NCBI GenBank assembly: GCA_964540965.1
Contig: CAZIOT010000004.1
Coordinates: 174,838-238,837, forward strand
DNA length: 64,000 bases
Reading direction: 5' to 3'
Source of the DNA: JADYZU01 sp964540965
GTDB taxonomy: Bacteria > Pseudomonadota > Alphaproteobacteria > Rhodobacterales > Rhodobacteraceae
Made by a program: the position numbers and the translations under genes. The notes below the pieces were generated by a model. It did no database searches and was not told the origin of the DNA. It saw only the letters and a program-made list of their open reading frames with translations. Shown piece after piece: positions 16,878 to 25,089 of the stretch. How positions within the stretch are numbered: position 1 is the stretch's first letter; the number at the start of each line of letters is the position of its first letter.

Positions 16878-16923
16878 CTGACAAGGAGCGGCGGAAACCC
16901 CGCCGGACGGAGGAGAAGTCACG

Positions 16924-18896
16924 ATGCCAGATCACGCCCCCATTCCGGGCGCCCGTGCCGCGTCGCCCGAATTTGTCGCCGGCGCCCATGTCGATGCCCA
17001 GGGCTATGCCCGGCTTTACGCAGAATCGGTTTCCGATCCCGAGGGCTTCTGGGCCCGCGAAGGCCAGCGCATCGACTGGATCCGGCCCTATACCCGCGTC
17101 AAGAACACCAATTTCGACTTCGGCCATGTCGATATCCGCTGGTTCGAGGACGGCACCCTGAACGTCAGCGCCAATTGCATCGACCGACATCTGATCGACC
17201 GCGCCGACCAGACCGCGATCATCTGGGAACCCGACGATCCGCGCGAACCCGTCCGCCACATCAGCTATCGCGAACTTCTGGAACAGACCTCGCGTCTGGC
17301 CAACGTGCTCAAGGCGCATGGTGTCGGCAAGGGCGACCGCGTGGTCCTGTATCTGCCGATGATTCCCGAGGCGGCCTATGCCATGCTGGCCTGCACCCGC
17401 ATCGGCGCGGTGCATTCGGTGGTGTTCGGCGGCTTTTCCCCCGATGCGCTGGCCAACCGGGTCAACGATTGCGACGCCAAGATCGTCATCACCGCCGATT
17501 ATGCCCCGCGCGGCGGGAAAAAGACCCCCCTCAAGGACAATGCCGACAAGGCGCTGCTGCATTGTTCGGACAAGGTGAAATGCCTTGTGGTGCGCCGCAC
17601 CGGCGACGAATGCCATTTCGTCTACGACCGCGACTATGACCTGCTGGCCGAGATGGCGGCGGCGAAACCCTATTGCCCCTATGTCNNNNNNNNNNGATGG
17701 GGGCCGAGGATCCGCTGTTCATCCTTTATACCTCGGGGTCCACGGGCAAGCCCAAGGGCGTCGTCCACACCACCGGCGGCTATCTGGTCTTTGCGGCGAT
17801 GACGCATCAGATCACTTTCGACTATCACGACGGCGACGTGTTCTGGTGCACCGCGGATGTGGGCTGGGTCACCGGGCACAGCTATATCGTCTATGGCCCG
17901 CTGGCGAACGGCGCCACCACGCTGATGTTCGAAGGCGTGCCGACCTTCCCCGATGCCGGCCGCTTCTGGGAGGTGATCGACAAGCATCAGGTGTCGCAGT
18001 TCTACACCGCGCCGACCGCGATCCGCAGCCTTATGGGGCTTGGCCCGGAATGGGTCGAGAAGCACGACCTGTCCTCGCTGAAACTGCTGGGCACCGTGGG
18101 CGAGCCGATCAACCCCGAGGCGTGGAACTGGTATGACGCCCATGTCGGCAAGGGCCGCCTGCCCATCGTCGACACCTTCTGGCAGACCGAGACCGGCGGC
18201 CACATGCTGACACCGCTTCCCGGCGCGGTGCCGACCAAGCCGGGCAGCGCCACCCTGCCGTTCTTTGGCGTCAAGCCCGCGGTGCTGGACGCCGCGAGCG
18301 GCGCCGTGCAGGACGCGACCGAGACCGAGGGCGTGCTGGTCATCGCCGACAGCTGGCCCGGCCAGATGCGCACCGTCTGGGGCGACCACCAGCGGTTCCA
18401 GGAGACGTATTTCCAGCAATACAAGGGCTATTACTTTACCGGCGACGGCTGCCGGCGCGATGCCGACGGCTATTACTGGATCACCGGCCGCGTCGATGAC
18501 GTCATCAACGTGTCCGGCCACCGCATGGGCACGGCCGAGGTCGAAAGCGCCCTTGTCGCCCATGAAAAGGTCGCCGAGGCCGCGGTGGTGGGCTATCCGC
18601 ACGACATCAAGGGCCAGGGCATCTATGCCTATGTCACCCTGATGAAGGGGATCGAGCCATCGGACGCCCTGCGCAAGGAGCTTGAGGCCTTTGTCCGCCA
18701 CGAGATCGGCCCCATCGCCAAGCCCGACCTGATCCAGTGGGCGCCGGGCCTGCCGAAAACCCGCTCGGGCAAGATCATGCGCCGCATCCTGCGCAAGATC
18801 GCCGAGAACGACTTTGGCGCGCTGGGCGATACCTCGACGCTGGCCGATCCCTCGGTCGTCGACGACCTGATCGCCAACCGGCAGAACAAGGGCTGA
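16924..18896 (+). CDS. acs: Acetyl-CoA synthetase (interrupted by an assembly gap)
   Basis: AMP-forming acetate-CoA ligase, making acetyl-CoA from acetate, ATP and CoA. The 5' part (16924-17685, 254 codons) and the 3' part (17697-18896, 399 codons) together give about 654 aa, the normal Acs length. Motifs: LYTSGSTGKPKGV (adenylate core), DTFWQTETGG, ITGRVDDVINVSGHRMG, and the acetylation-site region PKTRSGKIMRRIL. The parts are in different frames across 10 N; a real gap of 2 bases (modulo 3) restores one frame, so the gene is probably intact. adk follows 1 base after the stop. Confidence 0.93.
17686..17695. other. Run of 10 N (scaffold gap) inside acs
   Basis: Ten unknown bases follow the codon GTC and precede GATGGGG. 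The acs frame before the run is phase 1 and after it phase 0, so the true gap length must leave remainder 2 on division by 3; family length implies only a few bases are missing. Confidence 0.97.
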
Positions 18897-18897
18897 G

Positions 18898-19563
18898 ATG
18901 GCCGGGCGGGTCATCATCCTTCTGGGCCCGCCGGGCGCGGGCAAGGGCACCCAGGCGCGGATGCTGGAACAGGATTTCGGCCTGGTCCAGCTGTCCACCG
19001 GCGACCTTCTGCGCGCCGCGGTGCGCGACGGCACGCCCGCGGGGCTGGCTGCGAAAGCGGTGATGGAGGCGGGTCAACTGGTCGGCGACGACATCGTGCT
19101 GGCGATCCTGCGCGACCGCATGGCGCAGCCGGATGTGGCGGCGGGGGTCATCCTCGACGGCTTTCCGCGCACCGCGGTGCAGGCGCAGGCGCTGGACCGG
19201 CTTCTGGCGGAAACCGGGCAAGAGGTCGATGTGGCCGTCAGCCTCGAGGTCGATGACGCCGCCATGGTCGCCCGGATCGCCGGGCGCCACACCTGCGCCG
19301 GCTGCGGCGAAGGGTATCACGACGATTTCAGGCGCCCCGCGGTGGCGGGGGTCTGCGACAGATGCGGCGGCACGGCGTTCGCGCGCCGGGCCGACGACAG
19401 GGCCGAAACGGTCGGGGAAAGGCTGCGCGCCTACCACGCCCAGACGGCCCCGCTGATCGCCTATTACGACACACGGGGCTGCCTTGCCCGGATCGACGCG
19501 ATGGCCGACATCGCCGAGGTCCGGTCGGCGCTGGCCCGTCTGGTCGGAGGCGTTCCGGCGTAA
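18898..19563 (+). CDS. adk: Adenylate kinase
   Basis: Adenylate kinase (221 aa), interconverting ATP+AMP and 2 ADP. P-loop GPPGAGKGTQA is at residues 11-21, the AMP-binding segment LSTGDLLRAAVRDGT follows, then GVILDGFPRT, and the LID domain carries a CX2C-X16-CX2C zinc site (CAGC...CDRC). It starts one base after the acs stop. Coupling to Acs makes sense because Acs releases AMP, which Adk recycles. In many alphaproteobacteria adk sits in the ribosomal protein cluster near secY, so this may be a second, acetate-dedicated copy; the rest of the genome is needed to tell. Confidence 0.93.
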   Translation: MAGRVIILLGPPGAGKGTQARMLEQDFGLVQLSTGDLLRAAVRDGTPAGLAAKAVMEAGQLVGDDIVLAILRDRMAQPDVAAGVILDGFPRTAVQAQALDRLLAETGQEVDVAVSLEVDDAAMVARIAGRHTCAGCGEGYHDDFRRPAVAGVCDRCGGTAFARRADDRAETVGERLRAYHAQTAPLIAYYDTRGCLARIDAMADIAEVRSALARLVGGVPA

Positions 19564-19644
19564 GGGCCGCGCAGCCGGACTTGCGGCGCGGCGGGAGAGA
19601 GGGACGGGGCGGACCACATCACGCGCAAGCGCGATGTCCAGGGA

Positions 19645-19668
19645 CCGCGAAACGGCAACGTTTCGCGG
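19645..19668 (+). promoter_or_regulatory. Strong GNRA-capped hairpin between adk and the transporter
   Basis: CCGCGAAACG-gcaa-CGTTTCGCGG, a perfect 10-bp stem with a GCAA tetraloop (GNRA type) inside the 188-base gap. No T run follows, so it is more likely an mRNA processing or stability element than an intrinsic terminator. Confidence 0.5.
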
Positions 19669-19751
19669 AACGGTCGGGTATTTGCCTGCCGCACGGCATG
19701 GGCCGCCACAACAACAGCCGGCACCGACCGGCACGACAGGAGGGGAGCCTT

Positions 19752-21563
19752 ATGGCCAATGTTGACCTGAGCGCGGCTGACGCCCGCTCGCGCCCGATGA
19801 CGAGGGAGGAAAGGAAAGTCATCCTTGCCTCCTCGGCCGGGACGATCTTCGAATGGTATGACTTCTATCTTTACGGCAGCCTTGCCGCGATCATCGGGGC
19901 GCAGTTCTTTACCCCCTTCCCCGAGGCGACGCGGAACGTCTTTGCGCTGCTGGCCTTTGCCGCCGGCTTTATCGTGCGGCCGTTCGGGGCGCTGGTTTTC
20001 GGCGCGCTGGGCGATCTTGTCGGCCGGAAATACACCTTCCTGATGACCATCCTCATCATGGGCCTGTCGACCTTCCTGGTCGGCCTTCTGCCCAACTACT
20101 ACTCGTGGGGCATGGCCGCGCCGATCATCCTGATCGCGCTGCGCATGTTGCAGGGGCTGGCGCTGGGCGGCGAATACGGCGGGGCGGCGGTCTATGTCGC
20201 CGAACACGCGCCGCAGAACCGGCGCGGCTATTTCACCGCCTTCATCCAGACCACGGCAACGCTCGGCCTTCTCTTGTCGCTGATCGTGATCCTGGCCGTG
20301 CAGGCCTATGTGAACGGCAATTTCGACCCGGCACCGGTGCTGGATTCCAACGGCGTGCAGGTCATGGTCGATGGCGTCGGCCAGACGCAGGAACCCTGGC
20401 GTGCCTGGGGCTGGCGGATCCCGTTCCTCGGCTCGATCTTCCTGCTGCTGATCTCGCTCTACATCCGGTTGCAGATGAACGAGTCGCCCGCCTTCAAGAA
20501 GATGAAGGCCGAGGGCGCGGCCTCCAAGGCGCCGCTGCGCGAAGCGTTCGGCAACTGGAAGAACGGCCGCATCGCGCTGATCGCGCTGCTGGGTCTCACC
20601 GCCGGGCAGGCCGTTGTCTGGTATTCGGGCCAGTTCTACGCGCTGTTCTTCGTCCAGAACGTGATCAAGGTCGACTTCTTCACCGCCAACACGCTGGTGG
20701 CGTGGTCGCTGATCCTGGGCACCGGCGGGTTCCTGTTCTTCGGGTCGCTGTCGGACCGCATCGGCCGCAAGCCGATCATCCTTGCCGGCTGCCTGATTGC
20801 CGCCGTCACCTACTTTCCGGTGTTCCACCTGCTCACCAAGACGGCCAACCCGATGCTGGCCGCCGCCCATGCCAATACCACGATCACCGTGACCGCCGAT
20901 CCGGCCGACTGCTCGTTCCAGTTCAACCCGGTTGGCACGGCCAAGTTCACCAACTCCTGCGACATCGCCAAATCGGCGCTGACCTCGCGCTCGGCCAATT
21001 CCGAGACGGTCGACGCGCCGGCGGGAACGGTGGCGACCATCACCGTCGCGACCCAGAACGGCGAAAGCACCGTGATCCAGGGCTATTCGGGCGCGGGCGA
21101 TGCCGAAACCGTGGCGGCCGAGAAGGCCCGCTTTGACGGAGAGCTGAACGCGGCCCTGACCGCTGCCGGCTATCCGATCGTCGCGGCCGACAACACCACC
21201 GTGGCCAAGGCCAGCAACTTCTTCGACATCTTCAGCGCGCAGAAGATCACGATCATCCTGATCCTGACCTATCTCATCATCCTGGTGACCATGGTCTATG
21301 GCCCGATCGCCGCGATGCTGGTCGAACTTTACCCGACCCGGATCCGCTATTCCGGCCTGTCGCTGCCCTACCACATCGGCAACGGCTGGTTCGGGGGGCT
21401 CTTGCCGGCGACGGCATTTGCCATCTCGGCCCAGTCCGGCAACATCTATGCCGGCCTGTGGTATGCCATCGTCGTGGCGGTGATGACGGTCATCATCGGC
21501 ACGATCTTTGTCCCGAACGGCACGCACAAGAAGTCGATCTTCGCCGACGACGCTGCACACTAG
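19752..21563 (+). CDS. MHS-family MFS transporter with large soluble insert
   Basis: Major facilitator protein (603 aa) of the metabolite:H+ symporter type. The N-terminus reads SSAGTIFEWYDFYLYGSLAA, and the TM2-TM3 loop has the MFS signature GDLVGRKYTF; a second copy, SDRIGRKP, follows later. Between two late membrane segments is an unusual soluble insert of ~130 residues (about 363-496), Thr/Ala-rich with two cysteines, predicted outside the membrane. Common MHS proteins are ~430 aa. The start at 19752 is preceded by AGGAGGGGAG. It follows acs-adk, so a role in taking up acetate or a related acid is likely but inferred. Confidence 0.85.
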   Translation: MANVDLSAADARSRPMTREERKVILASSAGTIFEWYDFYLYGSLAAIIGAQFFTPFPEATRNVFALLAFAAGFIVRPFGALVFGALGDLVGRKYTFLMTILIMGLSTFLVGLLPNYYSWGMAAPIILIALRMLQGLALGGEYGGAAVYVAEHAPQNRRGYFTAFIQTTATLGLLLSLIVILAVQAYVNGNFDPAPVLDSNGVQVMVDGVGQTQEPWRAWGWRIPFLGSIFLLLISLYIRLQMNESPAFKKMKAEGAASKAPLREAFGNWKNGRIALIALLGLTAGQAVVWYSGQFYALFFVQNVIKVDFFTANTLVAWSLILGTGGFLFFGSLSDRIGRKPIILAGCLIAAVTYFPVFHLLTKTANPMLAAAHANTTITVTADPADCSFQFNPVGTAKFTNSCDIAKSALTSRSANSETVDAPAGTVATITVATQNGESTVIQGYSGAGDAETVAAEKARFDGELNAALTAAGYPIVAADNTTVAKASNFFDIFSAQKITIILILTYLIILVTMVYGPIAAMLVELYPTRIRYSGLSLPYHIGNGWFGGLLPATAFAISAQSGNIYAGLWYAIVVAVMTVIIGTIFVPNGTHKKSIFADDAAH

Positions 21564-21586
21564 GTCTCGCGACCGACCATAGCGGG

Positions 21587-21609
21587 GGGCGGCCTTCGGG
21601 CCGCCCTTT
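21587..21609 (+). terminator. Intrinsic terminator of the acs-adk-MFS operon
   Basis: GGGCGGCC-ttcg-GGCCGCCC followed by TTT, an 8-bp GC stem with a UUCG loop, 24 bases after the transporter stop. The next gene converges on it from the other strand. Confidence 0.75.
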
Positions 21610-21616
21610 CGCGTCT

Positions 21617-21895
21617 TCAGCGCCCGGCGATCCGCCGCCACAGCGACCAGGCCGCCCCGATCATCGCCAGCCAGAAGGCATTCGCGACAAGGCCGATCCC
21701 GATGGCCGCCGGCAGATCGCCGGTCTCGGTCGGGCGCACGGTCAACGGGATCAGCACCGCGACAAAGACGCCGCCCAGCACCAGCGGCAGCCAGATGCCG
21801 GTCGCGCTCCGGGTGCGCCACATGGTCATGAACAGCCCGATCAGCAGGATGATGCGGAACGGATCCCCGATCTGGTCAATGAAGGTCTGGATCAT
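21617..21895 (-). CDS. Small membrane protein of unknown function
   Basis: A 92-aa protein with three hydrophobic segments (IILLIGLFMTMW, WLPLVLGGVFVAVLIPLTV, AIGIGLVANAFWLAMIGAAW), so an inner-membrane protein. Two consecutive ATGs (21898, 21895) follow AAGGGGG; the second has better spacing and is used here. I do not recognise a characterised family. It is convergent with the MFS transporter and divergent from hrpB. Confidence 0.65.
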   Translation of the reverse strand: MIQTFIDQIGDPFRIILLIGLFMTMWRTRSATGIWLPLVLGGVFVAVLIPLTVRPTETGDLPAAIGIGLVANAFWLAMIGAAWSLWRRIAGR

Positions 21896-21944
21896 CATGG
21901 CCCCCTTTTTCCCCTCGCATAGGCGAAAGAGGCGGGTTTGGTAA

Positions 21945-21962
21945 GGTGGGTCTTGACCCACC
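21945..21962. repeat. GGTGGGTC palindrome, copy 1
   Basis: GGTGGGTC-tt-GACCCACC within GGTAAGGTGGGTC; the same palindrome with its flanking TAAGG/CCTTA recurs in opposite orientation at 60850-60867. It lies between divergent genes, just upstream of hrpB. Confidence 0.5.
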
Positions 21963-21986
21963 CTGCCCGCGCGTTATCCCGCCGCC

Positions 21987-24395
21987 ATGGTCCCCTTGCC
22001 CATCGACGACGCCCTGCCCGCGCTTCTGGCCGCGCTTCGCGACCGGGGCCGTGCCGTGCTGCAGGCGCCGCCCGGCGCCGGCAAGACGACGCGGGTGCCG
22101 CTGGCGCTGCTGGACGCCGGGCTGGTGCAGGGGCGCATCGTCATGCTGGAACCCCGCCGCATCGCCACCCGCGCCGCCGCGGCACGGATGGCCGCGACCC
22201 TCGGCCAGTCGCCGGGCGAGACAGTGGGCTACCGCATCCGCGGCGAGGCGCGGGTGTCGCGCGGCACGCGGATCGAGGTGGTGACCGAGGGCATCCTGAC
22301 CCGGATGATCCAGTCCGACCCGGAACTTTCCGGCATCGGCGCGGTGATCTTCGATGAATTTCACGAACGTTCGCTGAATGCCGACCTTGGCCTTGCGCTG
22401 GTGCTCGACCTTGCCGCGCTGCGGCCTGACCTGATGATCCTTGTCATGTCGGCCACGCTGGATGCCGCGCCGGTTGCGGCGCTGATGCAGGCGCCGGTCG
22501 TCACCTCGGCCGGCCACGCCTTTCCGGTCGACATCCGCCATCTGCCGCGCCCCCTGCCCCGCGACGCAAGGATCGAACCGGCGATGGCCGGGCTGATCGT
22601 CGAGGCGCTGGAACAGACCGAGGGCGGCGTGCTGGCCTTCCTCCCCGGCGAGCGCGAAATCCGTGCGGTCGAGCGTATCCTTGCCCCGCGTCTGCCCGCC
22701 GGCCATGTCATCCGCCCGCTGTACGGCACCCTGCCGCCCGCGGCGCAAGAGACGGCGCTGGCGCCCGATCCGCTGCACCGCAAGATCGTGCTGGCGACCA
22801 ATATCGCCGAAACCTCGCTGACCATCCCCGACATCAGGGTCGTCGTCGACGCCGGCCTTGCCCGCCGGGCGCGGTTCGACCCCGGAACGGCCATGTCGCG
22901 GCTGGTGACCGATCGCGTGACAAGGGCCGAGGCGGTGCAGCGCGCCGGCCGCGCCGGCCGTGTCGCGCCCGGCGTGGCGTTCCGCCTGTGGGCGCGGGCC
23001 GAGGACGGGGCGATGGCCGACCATCCGGCGCCCGAGATCGAGGTGGCGGATCTGGCGGGTCTTGCGCTGGACCTTGCCCTTTGGGGAACGGACCGGCTGC
23101 CGTTCCTGACGCCGCCGCCGGCGGCGGGGCTGGCCGCCGCGCGGGCGGTGCTGCGCGACCTTGGCGCGCTGGACGGGCAAGACCGGATCACCGCCCATGG
23201 CCGCAAGATCGCGCCGCTGCCGCTGCATCCGCGGCTTGCACATATGCTGCAATTCGCCGGGGCGCAGGCGGCGAATCTGGCCGCTCTCTTGTCGGAACGC
23301 GATCCGATGCCGGGTGCGGGGGTTGACCTTGCCCTGCGGCTTGACGCGCTGGCCGGGCGGCGGGCGGGCGGCGATGCCGCCGCATTCGACCGCATCCGGG
23401 CCGAGGCGCGGCGGTTGTCGCGCGACCTGCCCGGCGCAGCAGCCCTGTCGCCCGGCGCCATGGCCAGCCTCGCCTTTCCCGACCGCATCGGCCAGCGCCG
23501 CCCGGGCGAGGCGCCACGCTGGCTTTTGACCGGGGGCAAGGGCGCGGCGATGCCGCCGGGCGAGGCGCTGTCGATGGCGCCGTGGATCGTCGTGACCGAC
23601 AGCGACGGCAACCCGCGCGAAGCGCAGGTGCGCCTTGCCCTCTCGGTGAACGAGGCCGAAATCCGCGATCTGCACAGCGACCGCATCACCCGCGACCGCG
23701 TTGTCGAATGGTCGGCGCGCGACAACCGCGTCATCGCCCGCGAACGCGAGATGCTGGGCGCGGTGGCGCTGGCCGACCGGGTCTGGCCCGATCCCCCGCC
23801 CGAGGCCGTGGCCCGCGCCATGTGCGACGGCATCCGCACGCTGGGGCTAAGGTTCAGCGGCGCTGCCCGCCGCCTGCAGACACGGGTGGCACTGGCCCGC
23901 CAGCGCGACCCCGGCCTGCCCGACCTGTCGGACACCCGCCTGACCGGGACCCTTGACGACTGGCTTGCCCCCTATCTGTCTGGCGTGCGCAGCGCCGCGG
24001 ACTGGCAGCGGTTCGACCCTTACCCGGCGCTCGCGGCGCAGCTTGACCACGGGCAGCGCCAGCGGCTCGATACGCTTGCCCCGGCGCGGTTCACCACGCC
24101 CCTGGGCCGCGAGATCGCCATCGACTATGACGGCGAGGTGCCGGCAATCGAAATCCGCCTTCAGGAAATGTTCGGCGTCACCCGCAATCCGATGGCGGGC
24201 GGCACGCCGATCCGCGTCACCCTCCTGTCGCCGGGCGGCAAGCCGATTCAGGTCACCACCGACATTCCGGGGTTCTGGCGAACCTCCTATGCCGATGTGC
24301 GCAAGGAGATGCGCGGCCGCTATCCGCGCCACCCCTGGCCCGAGGACCCGACTGTTGCCGAACCGACGCTGCGCGCCAAGCCGCGTGGAACGTAA
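21987..24395 (+). CDS. hrpB: ATP-dependent RNA helicase HrpB
   Basis: DEAH/DExH-type helicase (802 aa). Motif I is PPGAGKTT (28-35), motif II reads DEFH (IFDEFHERS), which is characteristic of HrpB, motif III is MSATLD, and motifs V-VI are LATNIAETSLTIPDIR and QRAGRAGRV. The C-terminal HrpB-specific domain is present to the usual length. The start ATG (21987) has only a weak ribosome-binding site. Cellular substrate in bacteria is not established beyond RNA-dependent ATPase activity of relatives. Confidence 0.93.
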   Translation: MVPLPIDDALPALLAALRDRGRAVLQAPPGAGKTTRVPLALLDAGLVQGRIVMLEPRRIATRAAAARMAATLGQSPGETVGYRIRGEARVSRGTRIEVVTEGILTRMIQSDPELSGIGAVIFDEFHERSLNADLGLALVLDLAALRPDLMILVMSATLDAAPVAALMQAPVVTSAGHAFPVDIRHLPRPLPRDARIEPAMAGLIVEALEQTEGGVLAFLPGEREIRAVERILAPRLPAGHVIRPLYGTLPPAAQETALAPDPLHRKIVLATNIAETSLTIPDIRVVVDAGLARRARFDPGTAMSRLVTDRVTRAEAVQRAGRAGRVAPGVAFRLWARAEDGAMADHPAPEIEVADLAGLALDLALWGTDRLPFLTPPPAAGLAAARAVLRDLGALDGQDRITAHGRKIAPLPLHPRLAHMLQFAGAQAANLAALLSERDPMPGAGVDLALRLDALAGRRAGGDAAAFDRIRAEARRLSRDLPGAAALSPGAMASLAFPDRIGQRRPGEAPRWLLTGGKGAAMPPGEALSMAPWIVVTDSDGNPREAQVRLALSVNEAEIRDLHSDRITRDRVVEWSARDNRVIAREREMLGAVALADRVWPDPPPEAVARAMCDGIRTLGLRFSGAARRLQTRVALARQRDPGLPDLSDTRLTGTLDDWLAPYLSGVRSAADWQRFDPYPALAAQLDHGQRQRLDTLAPARFTTPLGREIAIDYDGEVPAIEIRLQEMFGVTRNPMAGGTPIRVTLLSPGGKPIQVTTDIPGFWRTSYADVRKEMRGRYPRHPWPEDPTVAEPTLRAKPRGT

Positions 24396-24443
24396 ACGGA
24401 AATTTCATGTTGCACAGGTGTTCATCCATCCTATTGTTGCTCG

Positions 24444-24932
24444 ATGAGGGTGCAAGACCCCGACACAGGCAAAGACATGACCGCCATCGCCCCCCGCCCG
24501 GCCCGCAAGGCCGCCAAGTTGCATGTTGTCCCCGAGAGGAAACAGCTTGCCGCATTGTGCTGGCGGCCGGTGCCCGGCGGTGATCGCGAAATCCTGCTGG
24601 TCACCTCGTCGAACGGGCGCTGGATCCTGCCCAAGGGCTGGCCGATGGACGGCAAGAGCAACAGCCGCGCCGCCCAGATCGAGGCGTGGGAGGAGGCGGG
24701 CGTTGCCCGCGCCAAGGTCGCGCGCAAGCCGCTTGGCCGCTTCATCGGCAGCAAGGTGACGGTGCAGGGCGACGAGGTGCCGTGCCTGACGCAGGTCTAT
24801 GCCATGCGCGTCGCCGAAACCGCCGACGACTGGCCGGAACGCGAAAAGCGCGCCCGCCGCTGGGTCGCGGTCGAGGAAGCGGCCCAGATCGTCACCGAGG
24901 ACGGCCTGCGCGACATCCTGCGCAAGTTCTGA
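24444..24932 (+). CDS. Nudix hydrolase (diphosphoinositol-phosphatase-like subgroup)
   Basis: Nudix-fold protein (162 aa; a second ATG at 24477 would give 151 aa). The Nudix box starts at GWPMDGK and ends in EAWEEAGV. Relative to the consensus GX5EX7REUXEEXGU the first Glu is Lys and the Arg is Ile, while the metal-binding EE-containing half is intact. LPKGWPMDGK resembles the subgroup that hydrolyses diadenosine or inositol polyphosphates. It follows hrpB by 48 bases and may share its transcript. Substrate unknown. Confidence 0.82.
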   Translation: MRVQDPDTGKDMTAIAPRPARKAAKLHVVPERKQLAALCWRPVPGGDREILLVTSSNGRWILPKGWPMDGKSNSRAAQIEAWEEAGVARAKVARKPLGRFIGSKVTVQGDEVPCLTQVYAMRVAETADDWPEREKRARRWVAVEEAAQIVTEDGLRDILRKF

Positions 24933-25089
24933 GGCGGCGGCAGGCAGGCTTGCCGGCCCGCGCATCGACGCTTCCCCGCCGTGACCGCGCGTCGTTCGAT
25001 CACAAGGGCGGCGGCGCCTCTCCCTCCTTGCCCGCCCCCGACCGGACGCGATAACCAGAGCCGGCGGATCGGCGGGGAAAGGGGCAGAC

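Larger units (their letters stand above)
16606..16923 (+). promoter_or_regulatory. 318-base leader region upstream of acs
   Basis: No gene seen. It holds a perfect inverted repeat at 16783-16801, an AT-rich patch (TGTAAATTAGTTCA, 16765-16778) that could belong to a promoter, a short hairpin with a T run at 16860-16877, and the acs ribosome-binding site GGAGGAG at about 16910-16916. The layout suggests a regulated promoter followed by a transcribed leader. Confidence 0.4.

Noticed and set aside
17673..18896. Separate shorter gene starting just before the N run
   Set aside because: The apparent ATG is in a wrong frame before the gap; both sides are one acs gene.
19464..21821. 785-codon open frame antisense to the MFS transporter
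   Set aside because: High GC gives long antisense frames. Its protein has no domain pattern and is rich in Arg/Gly/His, and the plus strand has a clear transporter with normal start.
24933..25089. RNA gene or riboswitch upstream of trkH
   Set aside because: I see only short GC-rich self-complementarity and no known K+ or c-di-AMP riboswitch core.
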